A DNA stretch of 64,000 bases from an uncultured Eubacteriales bacterium (GTDB taxonomy: Bacteria; Bacillota_I; Bacilli_A; RF39; UBA660). The stretch covers positions 62,001-126,000 of the forward strand of contig CAJMAC010000001.1 of assembly GCA_905211265.1 (NCBI GenBank), read 5' to 3'. The notes beneath the pieces are model-generated. The model made no database searches and was not told the origin of the DNA. It was given only the letters and a program-made list of their open reading frames with translations. Positions 24,856 to 34,298 of this stretch are shown piece after piece. The position numbers were made by a program, and so were the translations under genes. Every line of letters begins with the position of its first letter. Positions within the stretch are counted from its first letter, which is position 1.

Positions 24856-27039
24856 TTATAATCTAATAGGATCAACATCAATTTCAACATTAACCTTATT
24901 ATTAGTTTTATATATATTATCAATATTAATTAAAGTATCTTTTAGCTTTAAATCTTTTTTATATTTAATAATACATTGATAATTATAAATATTATTAATC
25001 TTAAACATACTAGCCATTGTAGGACCTAATAATATAGTATCACTACTTAAATTTTTTTCTAAATAATCTTTTATCTTATTCGCATGTTTAAATCCTTCTT
25101 CATAGTCCTTACAACTAATTCTAACTAAAGTAATAAAATAATATGGTGAATAATTAAGTTGCTTTCTAATAGCCATTTCTTCTTTATAAAAATTTAAATA
25201 ATCATGATTTTTAGCATATCTAATACTATAATGTTCAGGATTAAATGTTTGAATAATTACTTCACCAGGATATTTACCTCTACCTGCTCTACCTGAAACT
25301 TGTGATAATAATTGAAATGTTCTTTCACTACTTCTAAAATCAGGTACACATAAACTCATATCAGCATTTATTACTCCAACTAATGTAACTTTAGGAAAAT
25401 CAAGTCCTTTTGCTATCATTTGAGTACCAAGTAAAATATCATATTTACCTAAACCAAATTCTTTAATTATTTTTTCATGCATACCTTTTTTACTTGTAGT
25501 ATCAGCATCCATTCTTATAACTCTAGCCTTAAATTTATCTATTATTTCTTGTTCTAATTTTTCAGTACCAAGTCCTATTCCTTTAATATCAGTGCTTCCA
25601 CATTTCATACATTTACTTGGACATTTTTTAGTATAATTACAATAATGACATCTTAAACTATCACTGGATTTATGATAAGTTAAACTAATATCACAATTAG
25701 GACATTTCTCTACTTCACCACATTTACTACATTTAATTAATGGTGAATATCCTCTTCGATTAAGAAGTAAAATAACTTGTTCACCTTTACTTATTTTTTC
25801 ATTTATTTTATCAATTAATAATTTAGAAAAAGTATAATTACCTCTTTTTATTTCCTCTTTCATATCTACAATATGAACATCTGGTAATACCATATTATTA
25901 GCTCTTTTTTTCATAACTAGAAGTTCATAATTTTTATTCATTGCCCTAGCAAAAGATTCTAATGAAGGTGTAGCACTACCTAAAACAATTGGACAATTAT
26001 GATATTTACTTCTTAAAATAGCAATATCCCTAGCATGATATCTTGGATGATTTTCTTGTTTATATGTTGCAGTATGTTCTTCATCAATAATAATAACACC
26101 AATATTAGTTAATGGTGCAAATATAGCACTTCTAGCACCTACTACAATTCTAACTTTACCCATAGTTATTTTTCTATATTCATCATACTTTTCAGCATCA
26201 CTTAATCCAGAATGCAATATTGCTATATTATCTCCAAATCTTAAAGTAAATCTTTCTACAATTTGTGGAGTTAAACTAATCTCGGGTACTAACATAATCG
26301 CAGACATTCCTTTATTAATTGCTTTTTCTATTATATTCATATATACTTCTGTTTTACCAGACCCAGTAACACCATATAATAAAAATGTTTTACTAATACC
26401 AAAACTATTCGTTACTTTATTAACACAAACTTCTTGTTCATTATTTAAAATAACTCTAGTATCACTATTATTAGTATTAAATTTATATCTATAATCTTCT
26501 TCATATATAAATTTAATTAAACCATTTTTTTCTAATGTATTAAGATAACTTTCTAATTTATCAACTTTAATTTTCTTTTCTACAATTAATTTCTTTAAAA
26601 ATTCTCTTTGTTTTTCATACTTAGTATTTTCAATATAAGTAATAAGTTCCATATCTTTTTTATTACTAACTGCATACCTAATCAACTTAGTATTAATATT
26701 AGTTTTAATACTAGCCTTTAATGCCTTAGGTAACATTACTTGATAAGCACTAATTAAACTACATAAAGTTATCTCTTGTATCTTTTTCCCTAATTCTAAC
26801 ATTTCTTTATTTAATATAGGTATTTTATCTACTAATTCAATAATTTCTTTTAATTCATAATCTACTTTATCAATAGTATTAGTTAATTCTAAAACAAAAC
26901 CTTCTAATACCATACTACCAAATTTAACTTTTACTCTACATCCTACCTTAATATCTTCTTTCATATTATCTGGTACAACATAAGTAAACATCTTATCTAC
27001 ATTTTTAACACCTATTTCAATAATTACCTTTGCATACAT
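24856..27039 (-). CDS. priA: Primosomal protein N' (PriA helicase)
   Basis: This protein has 727 residues from the ATG behind AAGGTGAT; a GTG nine bases upstream is part of that site. The N-terminal DNA-binding domain (1-105) precedes a superfamily 2 helicase core with GVTGSGKTEVYM and DEEH. A zinc region follows with repeated CxxC pairs (CSKCGEVEKCPNC, CHYCNYTKKCPSKCMKCG), then the C-terminal helicase motifs including QVSGRAGRG. It restarts stalled replication forks and reloads DnaB. It is first in an operon with the S51 peptidase gene. Confidence 0.96.
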   Translation of the reverse strand: MYAKVIIEIGVKNVDKMFTYVVPDNMKEDIKVGCRVKVKFGSMVLEGFVLELTNTIDKVDYELKEIIELVDKIPILNKEMLELGKKIQEITLCSLISAYQVMLPKALKASIKTNINTKLIRYAVSNKKDMELITYIENTKYEKQREFLKKLIVEKKIKVDKLESYLNTLEKNGLIKFIYEEDYRYKFNTNNSDTRVILNNEQEVCVNKVTNSFGISKTFLLYGVTGSGKTEVYMNIIEKAINKGMSAIMLVPEISLTPQIVERFTLRFGDNIAILHSGLSDAEKYDEYRKITMGKVRIVVGARSAIFAPLTNIGVIIIDEEHTATYKQENHPRYHARDIAILRSKYHNCPIVLGSATPSLESFARAMNKNYELLVMKKRANNMVLPDVHIVDMKEEIKRGNYTFSKLLIDKINEKISKGEQVILLLNRRGYSPLIKCSKCGEVEKCPNCDISLTYHKSSDSLRCHYCNYTKKCPSKCMKCGSTDIKGIGLGTEKLEQEIIDKFKARVIRMDADTTSKKGMHEKIIKEFGLGKYDILLGTQMIAKGLDFPKVTLVGVINADMSLCVPDFRSSERTFQLLSQVSGRAGRGKYPGEVIIQTFNPEHYSIRYAKNHDYLNFYKEEMAIRKQLNYSPYYFITLVRISCKDYEEGFKHANKIKDYLEKNLSSDTILLGPTMASMFKINNIYNYQCIIKYKKDLKLKDTLINIDNIYKTNNKVNVEIDVDPIRL

Positions 27040-27059
27040 ACTTATCACCTTGTAAATTC

Positions 27060-27088
27060 ATAATACAAGACCTAAGAAAAAAAGTCAA
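27060..27088 (-). promoter_or_regulatory. Promoter of priA
   Basis: TTGACT (27083-27088) and TATTAT (27060-27065) on the minus strand, with a 17-bp spacer, lie about 20 bp before the priA ATG. Confidence 0.7.
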
Positions 27089-27105
27089 GAAAAAAAGACA
27101 TATTT

Positions 27106-27501
27106 CTATATCCATTTTGTACTAACAATTTCTCTCAATTGTTTTTGTTCATACTTACTCGTAAAAACAATTATTTTCTTTATTAAATCTTTAATAGATT
27201 TTTTATTTTCTAATGTTATATCTTCAATTGTAATATATTTTTTAAATTCATTTTTATACTTATTATCTTTTAAATATAAATATAATCCTTTATCTAATGC
27301 TTCCACAACTTTAAGTTGTTTTTCATCAGTACCATTAACAGCAAAAATTAATTCTCTATACCAATCAATAAGTCTTGAAGTAATATTATCTCCATACTCA
27401 TATTCATAATTAATAATATAATCATAATTAATACAATGAGATAATATTTTATTAACAAAAGTTACATCAATAGTTTCAGTATGAACTAATTCATTTACCA
27501 T
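27106..27501 (-). CDS. Hypothetical protein
   Basis: This protein has 131 residues, acidic and helical, without signal peptide, membrane segment or recognised motif. A stretch of aromatic residues (NYDYIINYEYEYGDN) lies near 25-40, and charged helices fill the C-terminal half. The upstream AGG is a weak ribosome binding site. Codon use matches neighbours. It sits between the nucleoside phosphorylase gene and the priA promoter. I do not recognise it. Confidence 0.5.
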   Translation of the reverse strand: MVNELVHTETIDVTFVNKILSHCINYDYIINYEYEYGDNITSRLIDWYRELIFAVNGTDEKQLKVVEALDKGLYLYLKDNKYKNEFKKYITIEDITLENKKSIKDLIKKIIVFTSKYEQKQLREIVSTKWI

Positions 27502-27596
27502 ATAATCGCCTATCTTTCTTATTTTTCTAACATAAGTATAGCAATATTTTATTTATTTGTAAATACTAAAATTAAAAAATAACTAGATTACTCTAA

Positions 27597-28862
27597 TTAT
27601 TTAATTATTTCATATATAAGTTTATCATTATTATTTATACTATCAGATATTGTATAACATAATGTATCAATATGTTCTATTTTTTTATCAGAATATATAG
27701 TATATATAGTATCTCCAACATTAACATAATCATTAATATTTTTATTAACTACAATACCACTTGCATAATCAATAACATCATCTATTTTTTTCCTACCACT
27801 ACCAAGTGATAAACTTATCTTAGCAAGTTTTAAAGCATCAATATTAGTTAAATATCCTTCTTTTTTAGACTTAATTTCACACTTTAAACTAGCTTTAGGT
27901 AACTTAGTAATATTACCATGTTGATAATTAACAAATTCTAAAAATTTATTATAAGCACTCATATTATTTAAATTAGTTAATACTTTATTTTCTGCTTCTT
28001 CATAACTAATATTAAGACCTAAACTAACCATATGACTAGATAACGCAACACATAAATCATATAAATGACCTTTTTTATTATTCTTAAGTATTTCCATTGC
28101 TTCTTCTACTTCAAGAGCATTACCAATATTATTTCCTAATGGAATATCCATATTAGTAAGTAAACATACTACTTTAATTCCATGATTATTACCAATATTA
28201 ACCATTAATCTAGCAAGTCTCTTAGCATCAGTCATATTTTTTATTAATGCACCAGTTCCCACCTTTAAATCAATAACAAGATTCTTTGAACCACATGCTA
28301 TTTTCTTACTCATAATAGAACTAGCAATAAGGGGAATAGACTCTACTGTACCAGTTACATCTCTTAAAGCATATATTTTTTTATCTGCAATTACTAAATT
28401 ATCAGTTTGACTAACTACAGACATTCCAATATCTTTAATTTCTTTAATAAACTCTTCACTAGTTAACTTAACATTAAATCCTGGAATAGATTCTAATTTA
28501 TCAATTGTTCCACCAGTATATCCTAAACCTCGACCACTCATTTTAGCAACACATACACCACATGAAGACACAATTGGTGCAATAATCATAGTAGTTTTAT
28601 CACCAACTCCACCAGTTGAATGCTTATCACATACATGTTTAAACATACTTAAATCTATTCTATTTCCACTATCTAACATATATTTTGTTAAACTATAAAC
28701 TTCATTATCGGTCATATCATTAATAGTAATAGCCATAAGTAAACTACTCATTTGATAATCTTTAATATTACCATCAACGAAATTATTAACTACATATTTT
28801 ATTTCTTCATCAGTTAATTCTTCTTTTTTTCTCTTCTTATCAATTATGTCTATTATATTCAT
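27597..28862 (-). CDS. pdp: Pyrimidine-nucleoside/thymidine phosphorylase
   Basis: This protein has 421 residues. The N-terminal helical domain is followed by the phosphate-binding signature KHSTGGVGDKTTMIIAP (about 80) and SGRGLGYTGGTIDKLESIPG (about 108). Later SSIMSKKIACGSKNLVIDLK (about 180) lines the pyrimidine site. The C-terminal alpha/beta domain is slightly short. It splits thymidine, uridine or deoxyuridine with phosphate to base plus (deoxy)ribose-1-phosphate for salvage. GGAGGGAG precedes the ATG. It lies 14 bp after the DUF5684 gene and may be co-transcribed. Confidence 0.92.
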   Translation of the reverse strand: MNIIDIIDKKRKKEELTDEEIKYVVNNFVDGNIKDYQMSSLLMAITINDMTDNEVYSLTKYMLDSGNRIDLSMFKHVCDKHSTGGVGDKTTMIIAPIVSSCGVCVAKMSGRGLGYTGGTIDKLESIPGFNVKLTSEEFIKEIKDIGMSVVSQTDNLVIADKKIYALRDVTGTVESIPLIASSIMSKKIACGSKNLVIDLKVGTGALIKNMTDAKRLARLMVNIGNNHGIKVVCLLTNMDIPLGNNIGNALEVEEAMEILKNNKKGHLYDLCVALSSHMVSLGLNISYEEAENKVLTNLNNMSAYNKFLEFVNYQHGNITKLPKASLKCEIKSKKEGYLTNIDALKLAKISLSLGSGRKKIDDVIDYASGIVVNKNINDYVNVGDTIYTIYSDKKIEHIDTLCYTISDSINNNDKLIYEIIK

Positions 28863-28876
28863 GATCTCCCTCCATA

Positions 28877-29725
28877 TTATTGAAACATATTTATGTTATT
28901 ATTTTGATTATTATTTACACCACTATTAGTATCTGTATTTGTATTAGTATTAACATTATTAGTTTCAGGCATAACTGGTGTAACACTAACTATACCATTA
29001 ATATCAGTATTAGCTTGCATATTATTCATACCTTGTTCCATAGTTTGATTAACATTATTTACAGTTTGTTCAGTATTTTGATTTACAGTTTGTATATCAC
29101 TCATTGAATTAAAACTATTAACATCATTATTTACATTATTCATTGTATTATTATTTACTTGTTCAACATTAGTATTCATAATATTAACATTATTCATTTG
29201 ATTAACATCATTAACCATATTATTAACATCTTGAACATTAGTATTATCAACTGGATTAACATTATTCATAACATTATTATTTGGTATATTGTTATTAACA
29301 TTATTATTACTTGCATTACCATTTGAACTATTTGTTACTCCTTCATAATTGCATTTACTAAATGCTAAAACAGGAAAACCTACAATTGGAACAAATACGG
29401 TTAATACTCCAAATCCTGCACCTTTTCCAAATTTCTTAGCAAGTTCAATGTAAGTTTTAAACATTGCATATATATTAACAATTGGTATTATGTATAAGAC
29501 TAAATACCACATTGGTAACCCTGATATTTCAAGCATAACAATAACATTGTAAATAGGTACAATTGATTCCCAACCTTGTTTACCTGCTTTCTTAAATATC
29601 TTCCACATAGATACAATAATTAAAATTGATAATATTGTTCCTACAAGGAAAAATCCTCCGCCCAATGCTGCAAAACCTCCTAAACTTGTGCTATCATAAT
29701 CCCCATAATAAGTATAATCATACAT
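28877..29725 (-). CDS. DUF5684 membrane protein with long Asn-rich tail
   Basis: This protein has 282 residues. The first ~150 residues form a DUF5684-like unit: a first helix (LGGGFFLVGTILSILIIVSM), then WKIFKKAGKQGWESIVPIYN, and two further hydrophobic stretches. The remaining ~130 residues are low-complexity Asn/Val/Met/Thr sequence including an NTNTNTDTN stretch. Three to four membrane spans are expected. Function is unknown. The tail is probably a disordered cytoplasmic or surface segment. GGAGTGA precedes the ATG. It follows scpB by 7 bp. Confidence 0.75.
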   Translation of the reverse strand: MYDYTYYGDYDSTSLGGFAALGGGFFLVGTILSILIIVSMWKIFKKAGKQGWESIVPIYNVIVMLEISGLPMWYLVLYIIPIVNIYAMFKTYIELAKKFGKGAGFGVLTVFVPIVGFPVLAFSKCNYEGVTNSSNGNASNNNVNNNIPNNNVMNNVNPVDNTNVQDVNNMVNDVNQMNNVNIMNTNVEQVNNNTMNNVNNDVNSFNSMSDIQTVNQNTEQTVNNVNQTMEQGMNNMQANTDINGIVSVTPVMPETNNVNTNTNTDTNSGVNNNQNNNINMFQ

Positions 29726-29732
29726 CTTTAAT

Positions 29733-30290
29733 TCACTCCTTTTCTACATATTTTGACTTAAATAAGTCTGTTTCATCATTTTCTTCATTAGAATTCACTT
29801 CTATTTTAGGTAAATCATCTTTACTAGATAAACCAAAACAATCTAAAAACTCATCAGTAGTTTTATATAAAGTTGGTTTACCAGGAAAATCACTCTTTCC
29901 ACATTCTTTAATTAATCCTTTTGCTAATAATCTTCTTACTAAATAAGCTGAATCTATTCCTCTTAATTTATCTATTTCAATTCTTGTAATAGGTTCATTA
30001 TATGCAATAATAGCAAGAACTTCTAATGCAGAATTAGTTAAAACTTGTGTTTTAGAATCAGTAATTAATTTTTGATAATATTCTTTATGTTCTTCCTTAG
30101 TAGTTAATTTAAAAGTATTTCCTAAAAAATTTATTCTAAGACCTCTATCAGGACTTTCATAAGAACTTTTTAATTCATATACTAAATTCTTCGCTTCATC
30201 ACTACTTATATTAAGTATATCCATAACTTGTTCAATAGTAAGACCTAAATCACCTTGAACATACAATAATCCTTCCAAAACTGCTTTCAT
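29733..30290 (-). CDS. scpB: Segregation and condensation protein B
   Basis: This protein has 185 residues with the two tandem winged-helix domains of ScpB: VLEGLLYVQGDLGLTIEQVM at the start, and IIAYNEPITRIEIDKLRGID in the second domain. It forms the kleisin-associated subunit of the SMC-ScpAB condensin, which organises and segregates the chromosome. The ATG overlaps the scpA stop by one base (TAATG), the usual scpA-scpB coupling. Confidence 0.95.
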   Translation of the reverse strand: MKAVLEGLLYVQGDLGLTIEQVMDILNISSDEAKNLVYELKSSYESPDRGLRINFLGNTFKLTTKEEHKEYYQKLITDSKTQVLTNSALEVLAIIAYNEPITRIEIDKLRGIDSAYLVRRLLAKGLIKECGKSDFPGKPTLYKTTDEFLDCFGLSSKDDLPKIEVNSNEENDETDLFKSKYVEKE

Positions 30291-31006
30291 TAACTTGCTC
30301 CCTCTATAAATATATTATCAAAATTTTTATCCTGACTAATTTTAAGTTCATGTTCTTTCGCTAATTCCAAAACTGATAAGAATGTTACCGCAATATAACT
30401 TTTGTTATATTCTTCAAATAATTCTGTAAATTCTACTCTTTTTTTATTTCTAATTATATTTCTTATACTATTCTTTCTTTCCTTAACACTATATTCTTTA
30501 TTAGTAATTTTAGTCTTAAGAGGTTTTTCTAACTCCTTCCTATTTAAGAAATTTTTCATAGCCTCTACTAATTTATCTATTTCAATTTCTTCATTATATA
30601 TTTCATTATTAACATAATTGTTAATATTTTCTGGTGGTTTAATATATATATTATTTCTATTTATCTCTAATTCTTTAAATACCTCAGTCATCTCTTTATA
30701 TTTTTTATACTCTACTAATTTATTAATTAAATTTTCTCTACTTACTTCTTCTTCCTCATTATCTTCTTCATTTTCTACCTTAGGAAGTAATGATTTAGAT
30801 TTAATTTCCATAAGCTCTGCTGCCATAACTAAATAACTTGAAGCAATATTTATATTTAATTCTTCCATTTTATTAATATAATCTAAATAACTTTTAGTAA
30901 TTTCTTCAATTGAAATATCATATATATCTACATTCTTTTCCTTAATTAAATGTAATAGTAAATCTAATGGTCCTTCAAAAGCATCAATCTTAATATTGTA
31001 GTCCAC
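30290..31006 (-). CDS. scpA: Segregation and condensation protein A (kleisin)
   Basis: This protein has 238 residues and starts at GTG behind GGTGGTAAG. The N-terminal SMC-binding segment FEGPLDLLLHLIKEKNVDIYDI is characteristic. A charged central region and a C-terminal winged helix (VEFTELFEEYNKSYIAVTFL) follow. It bridges the SMC heads in condensin. It heads the scpA-scpB pair immediately downstream of the rplT terminator. Confidence 0.95.
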   Translation of the reverse strand: MDYNIKIDAFEGPLDLLLHLIKEKNVDIYDISIEEITKSYLDYINKMEELNINIASSYLVMAAELMEIKSKSLLPKVENEEDNEEEEVSRENLINKLVEYKKYKEMTEVFKELEINRNNIYIKPPENINNYVNNEIYNEEIEIDKLVEAMKNFLNRKELEKPLKTKITNKEYSVKERKNSIRNIIRNKKRVEFTELFEEYNKSYIAVTFLSVLELAKEHELKISQDKNFDNIFIEGAS

Positions 31007-31037
31007 TTCTTACCACCCTCTATTAACATTTTACCAC

Positions 31038-31067
31038 AAAAAAAAACATCTTTCTAGATGTTTTTTA
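31038..31067 (-). terminator. Intrinsic terminator of the infC-rpmI-rplT operon
   Basis: AAAACATCT and AGATGTTTT pair around a four-base loop and are followed on the minus strand by a T-run. Confidence 0.85.
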
Positions 31068-31604
31068 TTATTTTTCTTCTTTTTTAGTAGTAGTTTTCTT
31101 TGTAGTAGTTTTTTTAACTGGTTTTTCTTCTTTATCCTCTACTTTTTTAGTAGTTTTAGCAGCTGTTTTTTTAGTTTCCTTAACTTCTTTTACTTCTTCA
31201 GTTTTTGCTTCCTTTTTTGTAGCTACTTTTTTAGGAGTATATTTTTTTCCTTCTAAAGCATCTTTTGCAACTTTAACTAATTCACTAAAATCACTAGGAC
31301 TAGCAATTGCAATTTCAGAAAGCATCTTTCTATTTACTTCAACTCCTGCTAATGATAAACCATTAATAAATTTAGAATAACTAATTTCATTTTCTCTACA
31401 AGCAGCATTTATTCTTGTAATCCATAATTTTCTGAAATTTCTCTTATTTTGTCTTCTGTCTCTGAATGCATATTGACCTGAATGCATCACTTGTTCATGA
31501 GCAGTTTTAAATAATCTATGTTTACTACCAAAGTAACCTTTAGCTTGTTTTAATACTTTTTTTCTTCTAGCACGTGCTACTGTGCCACCTTTAACTCTTG
31601 CCAT
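31068..31604 (-). CDS. rplT: 50S ribosomal protein L20 with Lys/Thr/Glu-rich C-terminal extension
   Basis: This protein has 178 residues. Residues 1-117 are a normal L20 ([36 protein letters not shown]-like end). The remaining ~60 residues are a low-complexity tail of Lys, Thr, Glu and Ala (e.g. [15 protein letters not shown]), absent from ordinary L20. L20 binds 23S rRNA early in 50S assembly and in Bacillota represses its own operon through the infC leader. TAGGAGAG precedes the ATG. Confidence 0.95.
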   Translation of the reverse strand: MARVKGGTVARARRKKVLKQAKGYFGSKHRLFKTAHEQVMHSGQYAFRDRRQNKRNFRKLWITRINAACRENEISYSKFINGLSLAGVEVNRKMLSEIAIASPSDFSELVKVAKDALEGKKYTPKKVATKKEAKTEEVKEVKETKKTAAKTTKKVEDKEEKPVKKTTTKKTTTKKEEK

Positions 31605-31617
31605 TTCTACATCTCTC

Positions 31618-31824
31618 CTATCCTAATATTGATTTTACGCGTTTATAGTCTGATTTACTTAATTCGCTACCTTTTCTTTTTTGTCTACTTCTTTTTGAAC
31701 TATTTTTACCAGTATTGTGATTAATTCCTTGACTAGTAATTTTAATTGAACCGCTTTGTCTCATTTTAAATACTTTTGCAGTTCCTTTATGAGTTTTCAT
31801 TTTATTTTTCTTAACTTTTGCCAT
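31618..31824 (-). CDS. rpmI: 50S ribosomal protein L35
   Basis: This protein has 68 residues, slightly longer than usual through its first residues. It has the basic L35 pattern [37 protein letters not shown] and the closing DYKRVKSIL. It is part of the large subunit. It lies between infC and rplT in the conserved operon, with a GGAGGAACC site upstream. Confidence 0.95.
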   Translation of the reverse strand: MAKVKKNKMKTHKGTAKVFKMRQSGSIKITSQGINHNTGKNSSKRSRQKRKGSELSKSDYKRVKSILG

Positions 31825-31839
31825 AATTGGTTCCTCCTT

Positions 31840-32360
31840 CTATTTTTTAGGTGTTAATTGCATAAACATACTTCTACCTTCAATTTTTGGGACAATTTCA
31901 ACTTCAGCAATATCTTCTAATGCCAAAGCAAACTTATCCAAAACTTCTTTTGCAAGTTCAGGGTGTGCAATTTGACGGCCTTTAAATCTAATACTTGCTT
32001 TTACTTTTGATCCTTTTTCAAGATTCTTTCTTGCATTTTTTACTCTTGTATCAAAGTCATGCTTATCAATAGTAACAGATAATCTAAATTCTTTAGTATC
32101 TATCATTGTTTCTCTTTGTTTCTTTTGAGTTTCTTTAATTTTTTTCTTTTTTTCATATTTGAATTTATTGTAATCCATAATTTTACATACTGGTGGATTA
32201 GCACCTTCACTCATTAAAACTAAATCAAAACCAGCATAACCTGCAAGTGTAAGAGCATCTTGCTTACTTTTAATACCAAGTTGTTCTCCATTTGGACCAA
32301 TAACCATCATTTCCTACATCTAATTTGTTCATTTATAGGGTTTTCCCTAACATTTGCGAT
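31840..32360 (-). CDS. infC: Translation initiation factor IF-3, ATC start, apparent -1 frameshift near residue 17
   Basis: The main ORF (156 residues from an ATG at 32310) lacks the first ~17 residues of IF-3. Those residues are present upstream in another frame: ATC at 32358-32360, eight bases after GGAGG, opens an ORF reading ANVRENPINEQIRCRK then TGA. A -1 shift (or one lost G at AGGAAATG, 32310-32315) would give INEQIRCREMMVIGPNGEQLG, a perfect IF-3 N terminus. Rare ATT/ATC starts are typical of infC. The rest is complete, with both IF-3 domains. Either a sequence error, a real mutation with internal ATG initiation (TGA overlaps ATGATG), or recoding explains it. Confidence 0.85.
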
Positions 32361-32508
32361 AAATAACACCTCCATTAAATATAAAAATGAATACATAGAA
32401 AGTACGTATTCATCTTAAAGCATTATAAAAATTCATAACTTTTATTTGGCTTTTTACCTATTGCTAGTCTGCAATCAGGTGAGATAAATACATCTTCTTT
32501 CCGTTTCG
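32361..32508 (-). promoter_or_regulatory. infC-rpmI-rplT leader (probable L20-binding autoregulatory leader)
   Basis: About 148 transcribed bases separate the promoter from the infC start. They contain several short complementary segments and end in an intrinsic-terminator-like hairpin. L20 control is known for this operon in Bacillus subtilis; here it is inferred from position and the hairpin, not from a covariance match. Confidence 0.55.
32381..32413 (-). terminator. Attenuator-like hairpin in the infC leader
   Basis: ATGAATAC and GTATTCAT pair around an 11-base loop and are followed on the minus strand by a T-rich run, just before the infC ribosome binding site. In Bacillota the infC-rpmI-rplT leader is controlled by L20 through premature termination, and this hairpin is placed to do that. 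Confidence 0.65.
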
Positions 32509-32514
32509 ATATAG

Positions 32515-32543
32515 ATTATATTATAAATTAATGATTTTGTCAA
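32515..32543 (-). promoter_or_regulatory. Consensus promoter of the infC operon
   Basis: TTGACA (32538-32543) and TATAAT (32515-32520) on the minus strand are perfect with a 17-bp spacer. Confidence 0.9.
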
Positions 32544-32592
32544 TAAAAATATAACCTTTTTCCTTAATTTATGCTATTTTTTAATATTTTTA

Positions 32593-33987
32593 CTACTTTA
32601 TTACCTTATATGTAGTACCTTCCCTAGTATCAGTAAGTTCAATACCCATATCTAATAATTCTTTTCTTATTGTATCTGCTAATTCAAAATCTTTATTTTT
32701 TTTAGCATTTTTTCTTTCCTCTATTTTATTTAATATAAATTCTTCATTTTCTACCTTTTCATTCTTATTATCACTAATTAAAGATAATGAAAGTACTTTA
32801 TCAAAATCCTTAACTAAATATAATTTAGTATTATCATTTAATTCACTCTTTAATAAATCAAATAAAACAGTTAACATTGAAGAAGTATTCAAATCATTAT
32901 TAATTGCATCTTTAAATTTATCTTGATATTCTTTAATTTTATCTTCTTCAAGTTCTCCTTCATTAGTTAATTTACTAATTTTATTTAATACTCTATTATA
33001 TGCAACTTTTGCACTATCCAAAGCTTCATAACTAAATACTAATTCTTTTCTATAATCAGATCCTAAACAAAAGAATTTATATACCAATGGATCATATCCT
33101 TTATTAATTAAAGTATCAATAGTAATAAATTCACCACTACTTTTACTCATCTTACCATTCTTACTAGTTAAATGTAATACATGAAACCAATAATTACACC
33201 ATTTATGACCTAAAAAACTTTCACTTTGTGCAATTTCATTAGTATGGTGTGGAAACTTATTATCAATTCCCCCACAATGTATATCTAAATATTCTCCCAA
33301 ATATTTATAACTTATTCCTGAACACTCTATATGCCATCCAGGATATCCTACTCCCCATGGACTATCCCATTTTAATGCTTGATTTTCAAATTTAGATTTT
33401 GTAAACCACAAAGCAAAATCATATGGATTCTTCTTACCTAAATCCTCACTAACATTGTCTCTTGCACCTACTATCATATCCTCACTATCTTGATTAGAAA
33501 AAACATTATATTTATCTAACTTACTAATATCAAAATAAACATTACCATTAGATTTATAAGCATACCCTTTTTCAAGTAACTTAGTAATCATTTCAATATA
33601 AGTATCAATACAAGATGTTGCAGGTACTACAATACTAGGCCATTTTAAATTTAATTTATTAAATCCTTCCTTAAATGCTTCAGTATAAAACTTAGCAATT
33701 TCTAATACATCTTTATGTTCACTTTTAGCTTGTTCAACCATTTTATCTTTACCAGTATCAGTATCCCCAGATAAATGTCCAACATCAGTGATATTCATTG
33801 CCCTAGTAACATCATAACCAATATATTCTAAAGATTTTACTAAAACATCTTCAAAAATATAACTACGATAATTACCAATATGTGCATAATTATATACAGT
33901 TGGACCACAAGTATACATTTTTACCTTACCATCTTCATTAGGAATAAATTCTTCTTTTTTTCTAGTTAACGAATTATATAATAACAT
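32593..33987 (-). CDS. cysS: Cysteinyl-tRNA synthetase
   Basis: This protein has 464 residues of class I synthetase. The N-terminal [13 protein letters not shown] holds the first zinc Cys and the HIGH-like motif. WHIECSG and the downstream HTNEIAQSE region complete the zinc site, and GKMSKSSG is the KMSKS loop. It charges tRNA-Cys; the matching tRNA-Cys(GCA) gene is also in this window. GAAAGGAG precedes the ATG. No T-box leader is visible; the gap to the next gene is short. Confidence 0.97.
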   Translation of the reverse strand: MLLYNSLTRKKEEFIPNEDGKVKMYTCGPTVYNYAHIGNYRSYIFEDVLVKSLEYIGYDVTRAMNITDVGHLSGDTDTGKDKMVEQAKSEHKDVLEIAKFYTEAFKEGFNKLNLKWPSIVVPATSCIDTYIEMITKLLEKGYAYKSNGNVYFDISKLDKYNVFSNQDSEDMIVGARDNVSEDLGKKNPYDFALWFTKSKFENQALKWDSPWGVGYPGWHIECSGISYKYLGEYLDIHCGGIDNKFPHHTNEIAQSESFLGHKWCNYWFHVLHLTSKNGKMSKSSGEFITIDTLINKGYDPLVYKFFCLGSDYRKELVFSYEALDSAKVAYNRVLNKISKLTNEGELEEDKIKEYQDKFKDAINNDLNTSSMLTVLFDLLKSELNDNTKLYLVKDFDKVLSLSLISDNKNEKVENEEFILNKIEERKNAKKNKDFELADTIRKELLDMGIELTDTREGTTYKVIK

Positions 33988-34091
33988 AATGACACTCCTT
34001 TCAAATATATACTATATTTTATAACAAAATTAAAAATAATTCAATAGTAACAAAATATACTATTTAAAATAAAATATTATAGGTGAAATAT

Positions 34092-34298
34092 ATGTTTAAT
34101 AATTTCTTTAATGTATTTAGAGTATGCTTTGGATGGAAACTATTTTGTTTTATATTTTGTTTTATATTAACTATGTTTATCTTTTATCAATTCTTGATTG
34201 CTTTATTTGTACCATGTTTCTTAAATGTATTACTTTTATTTATAGAATTCTGTGCACTTATTTGTTTAATATTTTATACTATTTTTGGTCTTTGTTGA
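34092..34298 (+). CDS. Small hydrophobic membrane protein, hypothetical
   Basis: This would be 68 residues from the ATG behind AGGTGAAA. It is Phe/Cys/Leu-rich and almost wholly hydrophobic, with two likely membrane helices (about 15-35 and 40-65). Its end overlaps the 3' end of the minus-strand thioredoxin reductase-like gene by 20 bases. A good ribosome binding site favours it, but high T content makes hydrophobic chance ORFs easy, and I know no homologue. Confidence 0.4.
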   Translation: MFNNFFNVFRVCFGWKLFCFIFCFILTMFIFYQFLIALFVPCFLNVLLLFIEFCALICLIFYTIFGLC

